Positions 1 through 10,938 of a stretch of 64,000 nt of DNA are shown one piece after another (the stretch's first letter is position 1; each line of letters starts with the position of its first letter). The notes below the pieces were generated by a model. It was given only the letters and a program-made list of their open reading frames with translations, made no database searches and had not been told where the DNA came from. The DNA is taken from assembly GCA_004026145.2 (NCBI GenBank), contig CP034985.2, positions 608,720 to 672,719 on the forward strand. Reading direction: 5' to 3'. The translations under genes and the position numbers were made by a program. This stretch comes from Takifugu bimaculatus (lineage: Eukaryota > Chordata > Actinopteri > Tetraodontiformes > Tetraodontidae).

Positions 1-640
1 ACGTGCATTGCCAGAGCGTCACTGAGGCCTGGAGGACACAGCAGAGTCCTGGTCTCATTGGGAGACATATTGAGTAGCTGCTTGTGACTTATGTCCAATT
101 ATTGTGTCTTAAACGTTTTCAGTGCATAAAAATCCCATTTTGATTTGAATGAATGTGTGTAATTTTGTCTGTTTTATTCCCTGTGTTAGTTTAAAGAGTC
201 GAGTTATTAATGTAATTTTAGTGTGTTAACAATTGGAGAAACTGGCGACAGTAGTCAGGTCATCTCTTCAAAATAAAAGATTCCTTAGTGTTGCAGATTA
301 TTTCCATGTTTCACAGGCAGACCTCAAAGCATCCAGAACACTGAAATGATGTCCATGAATGCAGCATCAGCTGGAATGTAAACAGAAAACTGATTTGAGT
401 CTTTATAATTACTCACCACAAATGAAAATAAGATCATTGAAAGAATCTTCTACATGTTTTCTGACCCCTTTATCAAACTTAAGGTGAGCTCAACCAGAAC
501 AATTAGTGTCCTTTTTGGCATTATATCGAGTAAGCAAAGGGTGCTGGGAAACATGTCTGTTTGGAAATTTGTTCTTTATTCTAAGAAGCAATAGTTAGTT
601 CTTTTATTTTATAGAACCTTCTGTTGAGTTGTTTTAACAT
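1..640. other. Intergenic, nothing recognised
   Basis: AT-rich sequence with no open frame resembling a known protein, no RNA gene and no clear repeat. Confidence 0.5.
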
Positions 641-679
641 TTTAGCTTATAAAAATGGGATTTAGATTTAAAAATCTTC

Positions 680-845
680 CAGCAGTAGCTCAGCTGGTGG
701 GGGCGCTGAGAAGCAAAAGGTTCTGGATTCAAGCCCCTCTGGTAGCAGGAGGTGCCAGACCACCTTCAGAGCACTGTCAAGGTACCTTGAGCAAGGCACT
801 AAACCTTCAACTGCTCACACACTGCAGAGGCCCAATGACCCCGCA
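680..845 (+). mobile_element. tRNA-derived SINE (V-SINE-like)
   Basis: The 5' part looks like a tRNA-derived Pol III promoter: an A-box-like TAGCTCAGCTGG at 686-697 and a B-box-like stretch at about 719-735 (GGTTCTGGATTCAAGCC). It is followed by the CCTTGAGCAAGGCACTAAACC segment that I associate with the body of vertebrate V-SINEs. An A-rich tail with T-run follows near 845-880. The tRNA part cannot fold into a full cloverleaf, so this is a SINE rather than a tRNA gene. The open frame across it has no coding meaning. The family name is from memory; the tRNA-derived architecture is seen directly. Confidence 0.7.
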
Positions 846-882
846 AAATACTAAAGAAACAAAAGAAAGCATTTTTTTTTAA

Positions 883-2210
883 AAAGGGGGAGGACCCAAC
901 AAAAACCTCGATTAATACTTTTCTTTACTTTTCATCTTCAGGCCAGCAGAGGCGCTGATTTATCCGCGGGCAGCGCGGCGCTGCAGTGGCGTCATCTCTT
1001 CTGCAGGCGGCGATTGTTCAGGTGGGGCTGTGAAACCCAGGCGTGCCTGAGCAGGTCTGATAAGAGTGGCGCTGGACCATTGTGGTAATGACCGGCTGGC
1101 TGCCATCGGCTGCTGCACCCTCTTATCATGGCGCCGCAGTGGACGCCTGTCAAGGCTAAACAAAGCAGCTGAGCGGCTTTATCACCATCCTGCAACGCCG
1201 CAGCCGAGACGTCAGCAGATATGATCAGTTAGCATCAATAATCACAGGCGTAGATGTGCGAAGGGTCCGTAAGTGTCTCATCATGACGCCCATATAATGG
1301 CGGAGGACTTTTCGCAGTGCAAATACGTCATCAGAGTAAAACCTGTGTGTGACTCAAAGCACGGATACTTTCCCATTTCCGAGCAGTTGTGCGGCGATGC
1401 GCAGGGCTGCCGACCCGACAGGTGGACTCATCAGATAAGAGCGCTGCTCTGCAGCGCCTCGGTGACCTTCAGGTTAGACGCAAACGCAGGTTTAGTTCCC
1501 GCCAACAGTTTCTTCTCGTAAGAAGTAAATGAAAAAACACTCGCTGCATCCTCAGATGGATTATGCTACATGTTCGGTTGCCGTGGAGATGGAAGGCAAA
1601 GGGGTAGTTACAGGCGATTAAACGCACACCCTGTGTTTTGTTGACACGTCTCCTCCCTGGAGCCCACAGCTGCTGTTGGCGATGCAGGTACGACCGACAA
1701 ACCTCCCAACAGTTGTCTTCTTCTTCTTCTTCTTCTTCTTCTGGTGTTCTGCTCTTTATGAAAACTGGACTGTGAAGAAACCAAGTTCCTCCGTTCCGTC
1801 ACGTGTCCGCTTCATCAAGGTTACCGTGATTACGATGCTCACGTTCACGAGCAGTGAAATCGTCTCTACAATGAACCAATGGCAGCATCAGAGGGGTAAA
1901 GGTGCTCCGGACCGCCAACTGACCGATGAAGCCAGTTAGCAGTGAAACGGCAGCAAGTTTCTCCATCGGGGCAAAAACACGGCTGCGTGTGGGGGAAGCT
2001 GCTCTTGCACATGACTATTCTTTTCTCTTGAGGTGGGGTTTTCACCTTTTCTTAACTTGCAGGAATAATTGTACATTTTTTCTCCATTCTACATAAATCA
2101 ATCATCCAAAAATAAACCCAATAAAAATAAACTAAATTGGGGGATTAGCTTTACTTTAAATGATTTAGCTAAAGTTACTAATTCATTTCAAACAAAACAT
2201 CGAATGTTAC
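883..2210. other. Upstream intergenic region with a cluster of GATA motifs
   Basis: No protein-coding exon recognised. WGATAR matches occur at 1058-1064 (TGATAAG), 1122-1128 (CTTATCA), 1178-1183 (TTTATC) and 1433-1439 (AGATAAG), all within 400 bp and about 1.2-1.6 kb upstream of the claudin gene. A short CTT microsatellite lies at about 1717-1741. Confidence 0.35.
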
Positions 2211-2218
2211 ATTGTTCC

Positions 2219-2221
<3 letters not shown>

Positions 2222-2256
<35 letters not shown>

Positions 2257-2275
2257 TGTGTGTGTGTGTGTGTGT
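2222..2275. repeat. (TG)n microsatellite
   Basis: About 26 TG dinucleotides interrupted once by a GGG, some 350 bp upstream of the claudin start codon. Confidence 0.95.
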
Positions 2276-2621
2276 TGATGTAATTCAGATTTGGAAGGTT
2301 TAGAGTCCCCTCCGTTGGAAAGGTCCCCAGGGGACGCTGCAGCTTTAAATGAACATAATTGAGTGTCAATGATCGCATCAGCTGCAGAGCAAATGTTGCG
2401 GGAAATGGGCGAGCGCGCTCTGCTGCCCGCCGCCGCCGCCGCACAATCGCACATCCAACACCGGACCATCAGCAGCCGCAGCTGTGCGTCCGTCACGCTC
2501 ACATTTCTTTTTGTTTCTCCTGATCAGTCCATCGCTTTGGAAGTCATTTGCTGTCAGGTCCCGAACAGGACACCGCCGCCGCCTCCGCCTCCGCCGCCGC
2601 CGCCACAGATCCGGCTGAGCG

Positions 2622-3422
2622 ATGTTGTCCACGGCAGTCCAGATTCTGGCATTTGCCTTGGCTCTCCTCGGAGTTCTGGGGAGCACCGTGGCCACGCTGC
2701 TGCCCAACTGGAAGGTGAGCATCAGCACTTGGTCCAGTCTCGTGACCCCCGTGTCGCAGATGCAGGGTCTGTGGATGGACTGCGTGTGGTACACCTCCGG
2801 CGTCTTTAGCTGCACGGTGAAGCCCTCGGTACTGTCGCTGCCAGCCTCGCTGCAGACCACACGGGCCGCCATGGTTGTGTGCTGTGTGCTGGGGCTGTTC
2901 GGACTCTGTCTCGCCTCCTTGGGGCTTAAATGTACCCGATGGGGGGGCAGCCGCCGAGCGAAGGGGCACACAGCGGTCGCTGCGGGGGCATGCTTCATCC
3001 TGGCCAGTATCCTCTGCCTGGTTCCTGCGTCCTGGTTCACCAACCAAGTCATCAGTGACTTCCTGACTACAGACCTGCCTGAGAGCAGCAAATACCAGCC
3101 GGGTGGCGCTCTTTGTGTCACCTTCCTCTCTGCTGGCTTCCTCCTGTCTGGAGGAGTCATTCTGTGCATGTCCTGCCCCGGGAGGAGGGGCAGTCAGCCC
3201 AGCGGAGACTCCCCCGCTGATCCAGGCAGGTTCCTGGTGCAACGAGGGGACCGGAGCCGCCAAGAGCTGCAGACTGAACTGAAAGGAGAAGAAAAGAAGT
3301 CAGCGCGTCAGCAGATAGATGGTGTGATGCAGAAGAAACTGGACACGAAGGCCTACCTGCCCCCTCACAGACTTCCCCCAAAAGGTGCGAAGGACAGCTA
3401 CATCCTGCAGGAGTACGTGTGA
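2622..3422 (+). CDS. cldn20: Claudin, claudin-20-like
   Basis: Single-exon gene for a 266-residue four-pass tight-junction protein that should seal or tune paracellular permeability between epithelial cells. Seen directly: the claudin signature W30, G49-L50-W51, C54 and C64 in the first extracellular loop; a hydrophobic first segment (about residues 7-27); three more membrane segments at about 83-103, 117-137 and 165-185; and a C-terminal Tyr-Val, the PDZ-binding ending used by claudins to bind ZO proteins. Loop features (GLWMDC, KCTRWGG, PESSKYQPGGA) fit claudin-20 better than other members as I recall them. It is longer than most claudins (about 210-230) because of an extended cytoplasmic tail. 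A CCG-rich stretch precedes the start. The paralogue number is uncertain; claudin membership is not. Confidence 0.85.
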   Translation: MLSTAVQILAFALALLGVLGSTVATLLPNWKVSISTWSSLVTPVSQMQGLWMDCVWYTSGVFSCTVKPSVLSLPASLQTTRAAMVVCCVLGLFGLCLASLGLKCTRWGGSRRAKGHTAVAAGACFILASILCLVPASWFTNQVISDFLTTDLPESSKYQPGGALCVTFLSAGFLLSGGVILCMSCPGRRGSQPSGDSPADPGRFLVQRGDRSRQELQTELKGEEKKSARQQIDGVMQKKLDTKAYLPPHRLPPKGAKDSYILQEYV

Positions 3423-4030
3423 GCTCCCCCACTCAGCTCCTGCCCGGGTCTCTCAGCTGAGTCTGTGTGGCTGATCCAGCAGGGGCGGTGGGAGGGGGGC
3501 CTGTTGGAGGGGGCGGTTCTCGTAGATGTTTTACCGGTCCAAACCTGGAGCTCTGGGACATGGAGTGTGATGGTCATCATTTTTCACACACTGTCCCACA
3601 ATCAGCAGGCAGTTCGGGGGTGGCTCCAAACCAGCTGAGGGCCGAGGGCTGGACCTGCTGACAGAAGAACTAAAGTGTTCTGATGCTTTGGGACTCTGAA
3701 AACGTGTAAATGTTCTTCACTTTTTGTTTGGACTCCTGATGTAAAACTGCTCCAAACACACATGTGGCAGCAATGAACACACACGTGTAGACAGCAGATT
3801 TTGGGCTGAGATGAAAGAAAACAATCATCATAGAAGCTTCTTCTCAGCACCAGACGTTAGCATCTTCACCCCCAAATCAGACAGAGCAGCTTGACTGTGA
3901 TTGGCTGAAAATTTTAATCAGAGCAGAGATGGGCGTGGCCTGTATTTCATATACATGTTGCTTTTACATGTACATATAAAATGTACATATAAAACATGTT
4001 TTTGCACCTTAAAAATAAAATGTTTTTATT
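3423..4030 (+). other. Claudin gene 3' UTR and polyadenylation signal
   Basis: Non-coding sequence after the stop codon, ending with AATAAA at about 4014-4019 in an AT-rich context, the likely 3' processing signal. Confidence 0.5.
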
Positions 4031-6300
4031 ATTCATCTTCAATTTTGCTTCGAGAATCATTGTTTTGTTAGAGGCTTGATGAAATGTCAGTTTTTGTGGT
4101 GATTTTGGAGCCCCGAAATTTGAACAGGAAGTGATAATAAGATGGTTAAAGTCAGCTTTGGCTTTACTTTTGTCCTTTATTTCCAGATGGAATCAGAGCA
4201 GTCATGTCCTGGTGCTGTCAGGGGGGTAATGATGCTCTTCTCTTTCCATTATGGTCTGACCATGGTTGGCTGCATATCCTCCCCCTCCCCCTCCTCCAGC
4301 TGGAGGTTAAATCTCCCCAAGGTGGGCGTGTCTTCTAGCTTGAGGGGAGCTGTCAATCAAACCTGGCAACCCTTCACAAAACAAAATTGCTTAGTCATTT
4401 TAATTATTTTAACAAGGAAATAATTACAACACCCACAGATTTGTATGTCACGATGACCAAAGTCATTTTTTTATTCCTAATTATTCCCTAATCTGGGCCA
4501 TGGGGGCGCAGCCTAAGGCAGGAGCACACCTGGACAGCGGATCAGGTGTTTAACTTCACTGCGAATATTTACGTCTTCTTATGTAGGCAGAGGTTTGGAT
4601 TCGAAATTTAAAAACGTACATTTTTGTTTTTTCCTCAGTAGATTTTTCTTGAATCGGTGTCCCAGTGTGGGGAAGGAAAGTGCCCAATGATTCCAAATGT
4701 TTGTCTTCCTCCCAGGTCCACCGCTGTCCGCCATCCCATGTGCTTTTGGCCTCACATGAACCCAAACCCAAACAGCCACGTGTCAGCCTGGTTGTTGAGC
4801 TGGTGTTTGTGTGCAACAATCATGACTGTGGTGCAGCTCTCGCCGGGACGGTTCGCAGCCGAAACGCAATCTGGACTCTGACGTCATCTGAATATTAAAA
4901 AAGGAGTAATTGACGTTGTAGAACCTTTGAGTGCCGGGTCAGCCTTTACTGGAGACTTTGCCTTTCTAACTGGTGTAGCGTGATGGGAATTTAAAAAAAA
5001 TAAAAATAAACCCGACTGGTTTACAGTCCCAAATTCTGAAGTTTGCGGTCTTGCGCTCAGAGCTTTGACGCGTTGAAGAGACGCAGCTCGTCACCTGGGA
5101 TGAGGGGGGGCTGTTCACACATCAGTCTGGGCTGAAAGCGCAAAACTTCTCCTCCGTTTTGGCTGAATGCCTGAAAGGGGGCTCCAGCCTCCATCCTCCG
5201 GCTCCAGTTATCTCTAGTCTTAGTCAGCACTATCAGCACCCCTGCCCATCTCCGGGGGAGTTCCACACACCTCCTGCCACATTGTTTTGTGCTCCATGCT
5301 CGATTCCCCGTGTTGTTTTTGGCTTGTTTGACCAAATTCCTGGTAATTACCTTCTTTTCTGCGTGGCCTTGCATCTACCTGCTCCTCTCCTGGTTTTCTT
5401 CACCAGGTTCCAGATCCCAGATTCACTCTAGTGACTAGAGGATTCTAAAAGTTGGGTAACTTTCCAGCAGATTCCTTTTCATTCAGATTTACTCTTGTCT
5501 GTCTCCTGCCTTGACCGTGACAGAAGACCAAGGAATGTAGCCACAAACTACTTCTTCCTGCTTCTTTTTAGTTTTGTAGTTCATGTTTGCTCATAGAAGC
5601 AGCTCAACCTTCAATCACTGTTGTTCTTCAAAGGTTCACTCTTGATCAAATGCTAAAGCTCCAAGGACAAACGTGCCCGTAACGGTGCGCGTATCTACCT
5701 CGTTACGGACACTCGCTGGCCATGAATGTGTACTACAGTATGTTGGTGCATGCACGGAGATAATGGTTTTCCGTATCGTTTTGCTCTGGATTTGGAAAAC
5801 GTTTAATTCATTCTTGAAGTGTCTGAAAGAAAAGGGCTTTAATGTCTTTGAGCTTTCCTTGGTCTTCCACCACACAGGCAGGTGCTGCTCTGATCGGAGG
5901 CTGCTTTTTACTTAAGATTACTTTTTAGTGATGTTCTGGATTCTGGAGGGACTTTGACTTTTAATCTTCCAAAGCCAGGGTTACTTTGGTGGTGTGCATC
6001 TCTTCAGTCTACGGATGAAGTGCTGATCTACAGCTTCTTCTGAAAAGTTAGGACCTAGTCGTCCATCACATACAGGAAGAGTCCTAAAAGCTGATTTAGT
6101 AGAAGTACTTTAAATCAATAACAAAAAGTGGACAAATAAAGTGTAAAAGCCAAAAAACAAATTAAATTATAATGCATATAATCTAAAAATATTCCAGTTG
6201 ACCAGTGAAAACCCAGTTCCCCTCAGTTTCATCTCCTCGTCATTCATGTCTAAAACACCAGGTGGCGCTAGAGGCTCTGTGCTACCCAAATCACGTCATT
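4031..6300. other. Intergenic, nothing firm recognised
   Basis: About 2.3 kb without a recognisable exon. The stretch around 5160-5560 has a T/C-rich composition and GACCGTGACAG near its end, reminiscent of fish LTR retroelement leaders, but no terminal repeat or primer-binding site could be established by eye. Confidence 0.3.
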
Positions 6301-6339
6301 GTTACGGTCAGGTGACAAAACAGGAAGAACTAGTCTCGA

Positions 6340-6446
6340 GCCTTCTTCCCGGAACATCGACCCATCCGGGAGCGACAGCGCACCAGAATCGAACCAAAAC
6401 GAACCTCCAGTTGAATTTTGACCCGAAACTTTCAGCGTAAAGGAAG
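6340..6446 (+). other. lyset: Probable 5' UTR exon of lyset
   Basis: The sequence ends with a good splice donor (AAGGAAG|GTAAGA at 6447) and the next acceptor is at 7095, just before the coding exon. Joining them gives ...GTA TGG AGG ATG ATG AAC, and the Trp-Arg-Met-Met-Asn matches the human protein around its internal Met. An in-frame TGA lies upstream without an ATG between, so the N-terminal extension of human TMEM251 cannot be encoded here. An E-box GTCAGGTGAC at 6307-6316 differs by one base from the lysosomal CLEAR element GTCACGTGAC. The transcription start is not visible. Confidence 0.5.
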
Positions 6447-7103
6447 GTAAGATGTGAGAGAAAAACGCATCTAAGTGGCTAACACCTGCTAGCAGAGATG
6501 CTAACGTGTTTCCGTTGAATGGACTGATTTAAAATCAGGCGGAAGAGTTTACAGAAACACAAACCTTTGTTCAGAGGACGGAGACGTACTTTACGAGGCA
6601 ATAACGGATTGATTTAACAAGGTTCCATGTCGAACTTCATGCATCAAATACAATAAAATCCTCCAATGGAACCGCAGGTCCTCGGAGGTGATACCGCCTG
6701 TCTTAAACAGCTTTGGTGTCCACTCCCTGTAGCTCCCACATTAGTTGTAGCGCCACACAGTGGACACTAAATGGCACCAAATACAGAGGTGGTCGCAGTC
6801 GAGTCTTTAACATCCACCAGATACACTTACACCAGGAACTAGCTTTCTTCATCACTTATCATTCTCCAGTTTCTGACTCCAAGAATGACTGTGACAGTCT
6901 TTGGTGATTGGGAGCTCTTTGGTGGATGTGACCTTCACCAGGAGAGTGAAGGTCATGTCCATTTGACCTTGATTCTTGCGCCCCCTGCAAGGACTCCCCC
7001 AGTGTCACCACTATCGTTACTGGTTGACTCTTGTAAACAACGGCAAGAAACCCTTGCCCTGATGAAGAAATAAATATGGATTGTTATCTTTGCAGTATGG
7101 AGG

Positions 7104-7490
7104 ATGATGAACTTCCGTCAGAGGATGGGATGGCTGTGCGTTGCGTTCTACCTTCTGCTCAGCGTCATGGCCGTGTACTACGTCTTTGAGGTCCACGGTG
7201 TGGGATTAGAGCATGTGCAGAGAAGCAGGCCCCCCTCGCCTCCACCGCCAGTCATTAGCTGGTCTCAAAGCATCATCAGTCGCCTGCCGCCGCTCCCTGC
7301 GTGGATGTGGGCATCGGTCTTCCTGCTGCCGTACATACAACTTTTCCTTTTTCTGTTCTCGTGCACGAGGACCGACCCCCGAGCAGTTGGATACTGCATG
7401 CTTCCTGTCTGCCTGGCACTACTCTGCAGCCGTCGCCAGGCTGCCCACAAGCTGATCAATCGGAGAGGGCCACCCCTCATAGACACATAG
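7104..7490 (+). CDS. lyset: Lysosomal enzyme trafficking factor (LYSET/TMEM251/GCAF)
   Basis: A 128-residue Golgi membrane protein. In mammals LYSET is needed for the stability and localisation of GlcNAc-1-phosphotransferase, which puts mannose-6-phosphate on lysosomal hydrolases. Recognised by its start MMNFRQRMGW, a first membrane segment at about residues 10-28, a second at about 67-87 (WMWASVFLLPYIQLFLF), the CTRTDPRAVGYC motif and the LIDT C-terminus; all have close human counterparts. The Pro-rich linker between the membrane segments diverges. The start is chosen because upstream frames contain a stop in the preceding exon. AATAAA occurs at about 7900. It lies next to gon7 and ubr7 as in human 14q32. 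Confidence 0.9.
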   Translation: MMNFRQRMGWLCVAFYLLLSVMAVYYVFEVHGVGLEHVQRSRPPSPPPPVISWSQSIISRLPPLPAWMWASVFLLPYIQLFLFLFSCTRTDPRAVGYCMLPVCLALLCSRRQAAHKLINRRGPPLIDT

Positions 7491-8263
7491 GACGGTTGGG
7501 GCTGAATCCACATACTGACGTGCTGACGTCACATCCTGTTTGCCCACGGCTTCGTCTGTCAAGAGGAGTGTCACGTGTTGGGACAACCTGTTGGAGTCCA
7601 CTGTTTCATCCTACTGCAGAACATGAGCTGATGTTGGGTCAACCTGACTGTTGCTATGGTTACCCACAGGCTGCTGAAAGCCCTACCTTAAAACCTTTGT
7701 TTTGGTTTCAGGGGGCAGAATGCGGCAGAACGTTGCCCTGACACCCATTACGTCATGTGACTGATGTAAAGGCTCAACAGGCTCCTGAACTAAAGAGCAC
7801 ACAGGTAGCCAGTGAAGAACACCTGTATATCACAGGACACAAGGTGGTTACCAGGATGTTGTTATAGAAATAAAAGAATGTAATTTACTTGGCGTCTCAA
7901 ATAAAACTGAAGTGGTTATTTATGGGTCATCGCTCTATCTGAAAATATCAAAATGTATTTTTTTTATACTTTGAACGTGTTCATAATTGAGAGCTTTCCT
8001 TTCAAACATCCACACTTTTCTCGTTGCCTGTTTATGTGTGAACTCTAGGGACTAAAGATCATGACACTTTTTTTTGGCGAGTTGATGATGTAAAATATGT
8101 TAAATCTGTATAAATGCTGATGTTTACAGGGTAATGAGGGGAAGAAGCCGCTAATTGATCAGTGATGAGCAGCAGAAACTTTATTATGACGGCGCGGGAA
8201 CACCTGTTTTGGGTCACGTGGTCCACACAGCTCATTGCTGTCACAAATAGAAACATTGTCTTT
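7491..8263. other. Convergent 3' region between lyset and gon7
   Basis: Contains the lyset polyadenylation signal near 7900 and the downstream region of gon7. A palindromic E-box GTCACGTGG lies at 8213-8221. No coding exon recognised. Confidence 0.4.
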
Positions 8264-8622
8264 TTAAGTTTTGGTTCTTTTGGCTGGAAGATGCGGCTCA
8301 GCGTTTAACGGCTCCTCTGGCCCGTCGTCGTCTTCATCACTGTCCTCCACCTCTTCCTCACCTGCGATAGGTAACCAGGTAAATCACAAAGCCACAGGAA
8401 ACGAGCCCGTGTGATGCTAACAGCGTAGTCACAGCTACCTTGTGTGTGTCCGCGAGATTTTTCCCGCTCTACCAGCTCGCTGAGGAGTCGCGACGCGACG
8501 CCGTTGAGCTCCTGAACAGCAGCGATCAAAGATGTCAGATTATTCTCCACCTTAACGCTGATTTGTTCCTTTACACCGTCCCGGAATTTCAGCTCTGCCA
8601 GCAGAGCTGCTGCAGCCTCCAT
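8264..8622 (-). CDS. gon7: GON7, EKC/KEOPS complex subunit
   Basis: Two coding exons (8622-8439 and 8361-8264) give 93 residues. GON7 is the small, largely disordered subunit of the KEOPS complex, which with OSGEP makes the t6A37 modification of ANN-decoding tRNAs. The N-terminus MEAAAALLAEL aligns with human MELLGEYVGQE; a helical middle follows; exon 2 encodes an acidic stretch (GEEEVEDSDEDDDGPEE) and ends in AKRTKT, matching the human acidic tail and AKRPKT. Splicing is in phase (donor CAAG|GTAGCT, acceptor TCGCAG). An upstream in-frame ATG would add a poly-Lys run from an AAG microsatellite (8623-8648); I prefer the internal start because it matches the family. Short and fast-evolving, but position beside lyset and ubr7 supports the call. 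Confidence 0.85.
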
Positions 8623-8739
8623 CTTCTTCTTCTTCTTCTTCTTCTTCTTTGTGGGGGTAACGGCAGTTGGCATCCGTGATTGTGCATTACTGCCACCTTC
8701 AGGTCCTCTTCCGCCTTAAATCTTCTTAAACAATCCAAA

Positions 8740-9995
8740 AGGGGTCAGACATAAAAACACCTCGGGTCTCTACACATCTCAAACTGCTCTTCTCATCCCC
8801 GTCCACCACCCTCCACCAGTTTCCTCAGTTACATCCATCATTCCTTCTGTATTTTGCCTGCACACTACAAGTAGTTGTTCTGTTGTTGAATGTTTCCCCA
8901 CACTGCTGTTGCCTATGTCCATTTGTTTCTGTCCTATAATTTTGTTAATTTCATTTCATTTTCAGCAGTGCTCCTCTGAGCTGCTTCCTTTGCTAGTTTG
9001 TCAGGTGTGCTGGGTCCCAGAAAAACCCAACACAAAGTCCTTCCCTGCACACTTTCCATACTCTGTGATTTATTCATTATTGGTGAGTTTTGGTGCTTCT
9101 GCTACTGAAACACCAAGTTAATGACGTCAGTATATGATAAGATCACTGTGCTGACATAAATGTTGCAAACAATTCACCAGCAATTACACTAATGTAATCA
9201 GATGTTTTTGTGTTCAGCTAAAAAATTCTGGAATGCACCAAAGATTCTGTTTGTGCCTCCTTTGAGCCATCAGTAAAAATCTCAAGCTATCTGCTGTCAA
9301 GGATAAAGTAGAATTCACTTTTAACATCTGTATTTTTCTTACTTTTTTAGTCTTGAGAGGTTAAAGGTCTATTATCTGGCTCTCACATCGGTAAACAGGA
9401 CTATTGAGCCAAACGTGAGTCTCGTCAACACCTGACCAAACATGCCTGTATTTACTCAAAACTGTCCTTGTGTGCTGTCTATGTCTCGACTCATCTGCAG
9501 ATCTCCCTTTATAGGATGAAAATCCATGTGGCCTCATAGTAATCTAGAAGTTAGTTTCAGTCAATAGTTTCCTCCTCAGCCACCCCACTCTGCAGGAGTT
9601 TTTGAGCTCTCCTCCTGTAGGTCTAAGCTCACTCCGCTGCTGATCCATAAACTTTCCTCCCGAGACCTCACCTCACCTGTTTCTATATCTGCTTTCCAAG
9701 GACTGTATCATCAGTGACCCATCTGGAATGTTGGTGAATATATCACCTACCGGTACTGAGAACAGGGTTGGGCTAAACACTCTCCCCTGTGTTGTCAGGG
9801 CCTTGATAATTCTGCTCCCACCTTCACCTGAATAGGTTTTTCATTTCCAAAAAATCCTAAACCTCATTAAATATATTTCCAGTCATCCCTATTAAATGGA
9901 ATTTTATCAACAGCCCCTCAATCCACAAAATGAGTGTTACTCTTCCACACCAAAGAATATGGCCATTAATTAGCTAAAACTGCCACCTCTGGCTT
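8740..9995 (-). mobile_element. Decayed non-LTR retrotransposon with RNase H (I/Nimb-type)
   Basis: Read on the minus strand with several frame changes, the segment resembles the end of a LINE ORF2. Near 9982-9700 there are reverse-transcriptase-like pieces (a frame with RGECLAQPCSQ, like the '...GVRQG.VLSP.LF' region). At about 9282-9258 there is IFTDGSK, the first RNase H carboxylate motif. At about 9030-8960 the frame reads FLGPSTPDKLAKEAA, like the WVPAH...DKLAKEA end of RNase H. Many stops show it is dead. An RNase H domain fits I/Nimb-clade elements; the clade is inferred. No terminal repeats or intact ends are visible. Confidence 0.65.
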
Positions 9996-10730
9996 CCCTG
10001 CATTCTTTTTTTTTTTAACAACAAACTTATTTTTCTTTTAAAATGTGACTTTAAGATTAACAAGATTCCAATTAAAACCTTATATGAGATTAACAGAACC
10101 TCCTGCAGAGCAAAACCCGCAAGCTGGTCACGGAGTAATCAGCATTATAGAAAGTGTGTTCGTCAGTGATATAATAGATGGTCATTATTAGATTTAACTT
10201 TTTGTATTTTTAACCTTTTCAGTTCAACACAATGTAACATGTAGGCTACTCTTAAATAGTCCAACATGGTTTATTTAATGCAAAGGAGATTTGCCACCCG
10301 GAAGCTAAAATAAAATGTAGTCAAGCTTTTTAAATCAATACGTCAGATGAAAAACAAAAGTTTTTCAATTTTATATAATTGTCTTAAATATTTCAGCCAA
10401 ATGTCTTTATGCTTTGTTGAACTGTATAAATGACTGTTGCTTTTGTAAATGACATTTAACAATTTTAAAAATGTGAATGGTGTCTTTTCGGTGAAAATGC
10501 GTAATCAAGAAGAAAAAAAAACTACGGCAGCGACAGACGGACTTAATGGCGCAAACTCCCAGGCGCATTATTATGACGACATAATTCCATTTTTATTCCC
10601 ATTCCATCTTGTTCAGCCGTACATATTAATAAGGAAATTTCATGACATTGTTGTAATAATTTAAGAGTCAATTGTGTTTTTAAGTGACAAAATAATTTTC
10701 TAAACTTTATTTTTTCGTTTCCGTTAACCT
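9996..10730. other. AT-rich intergenic spacer
   Basis: AT-rich sequence between the LINE relic and the ubr7 promoter; no exon, RNA gene or repeat recognised. Confidence 0.4.
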
Positions 10731-10938
10731 CTGACCGGGCAATCCCGCCAATTATGATCCGCGGAAATAAACCGGAAGTTTTCGTTTTAGCTCGTGTCTG
10801 TTAGCGGTTTGGATAACTCGGACCTCACCAGCGGGTCAGACTGAGTTGATCGTCAATAAAACTATCGTCTTTATCAAGTCTCCTGGTGGTCTGGACACGA
10901 CACCAGTCCGTCTTCTCCCAGTTAGTGGTCCGGCAGGT
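10731..10938 (+). promoter_or_regulatory. ubr7: Probable ubr7 promoter and 5' UTR exon
   Basis: A GC-richer patch in AT-rich surroundings with an ETS-type site ACCGGAAGTT at 10771-10780 and a splice donor GGTCG|GTAAGT at about 10939. The next plausible acceptor precedes the ATG exon at about 11730. ETS sites at CpG promoters are typical of housekeeping genes, which fits ubr7. The transcription start itself is not visible. Confidence 0.45.

Noticed and set aside
683..755. tRNA gene
   Set aside because: A and B boxes are present but no cloverleaf forms and the sequence continues into a SINE body, so it is a SINE promoter.
2378..3263. Antisense open frames of 239-263 codons over the claudin gene
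   Set aside because: Shadow frames of a GC-rich exon; no domain, while the plus frame is a clear claudin.
5160..5560. LTR retrotransposon leader
   Set aside because: GACCGTGACAG-like wording is suggestive, but no paired terminal repeats, target duplication or coding remnant could be shown.
8305..8673. gon7 start at the upstream ATG with a poly-Lys run
   Set aside because: The Lys run comes from an AAG microsatellite and does not match the family; the internal ATG does.
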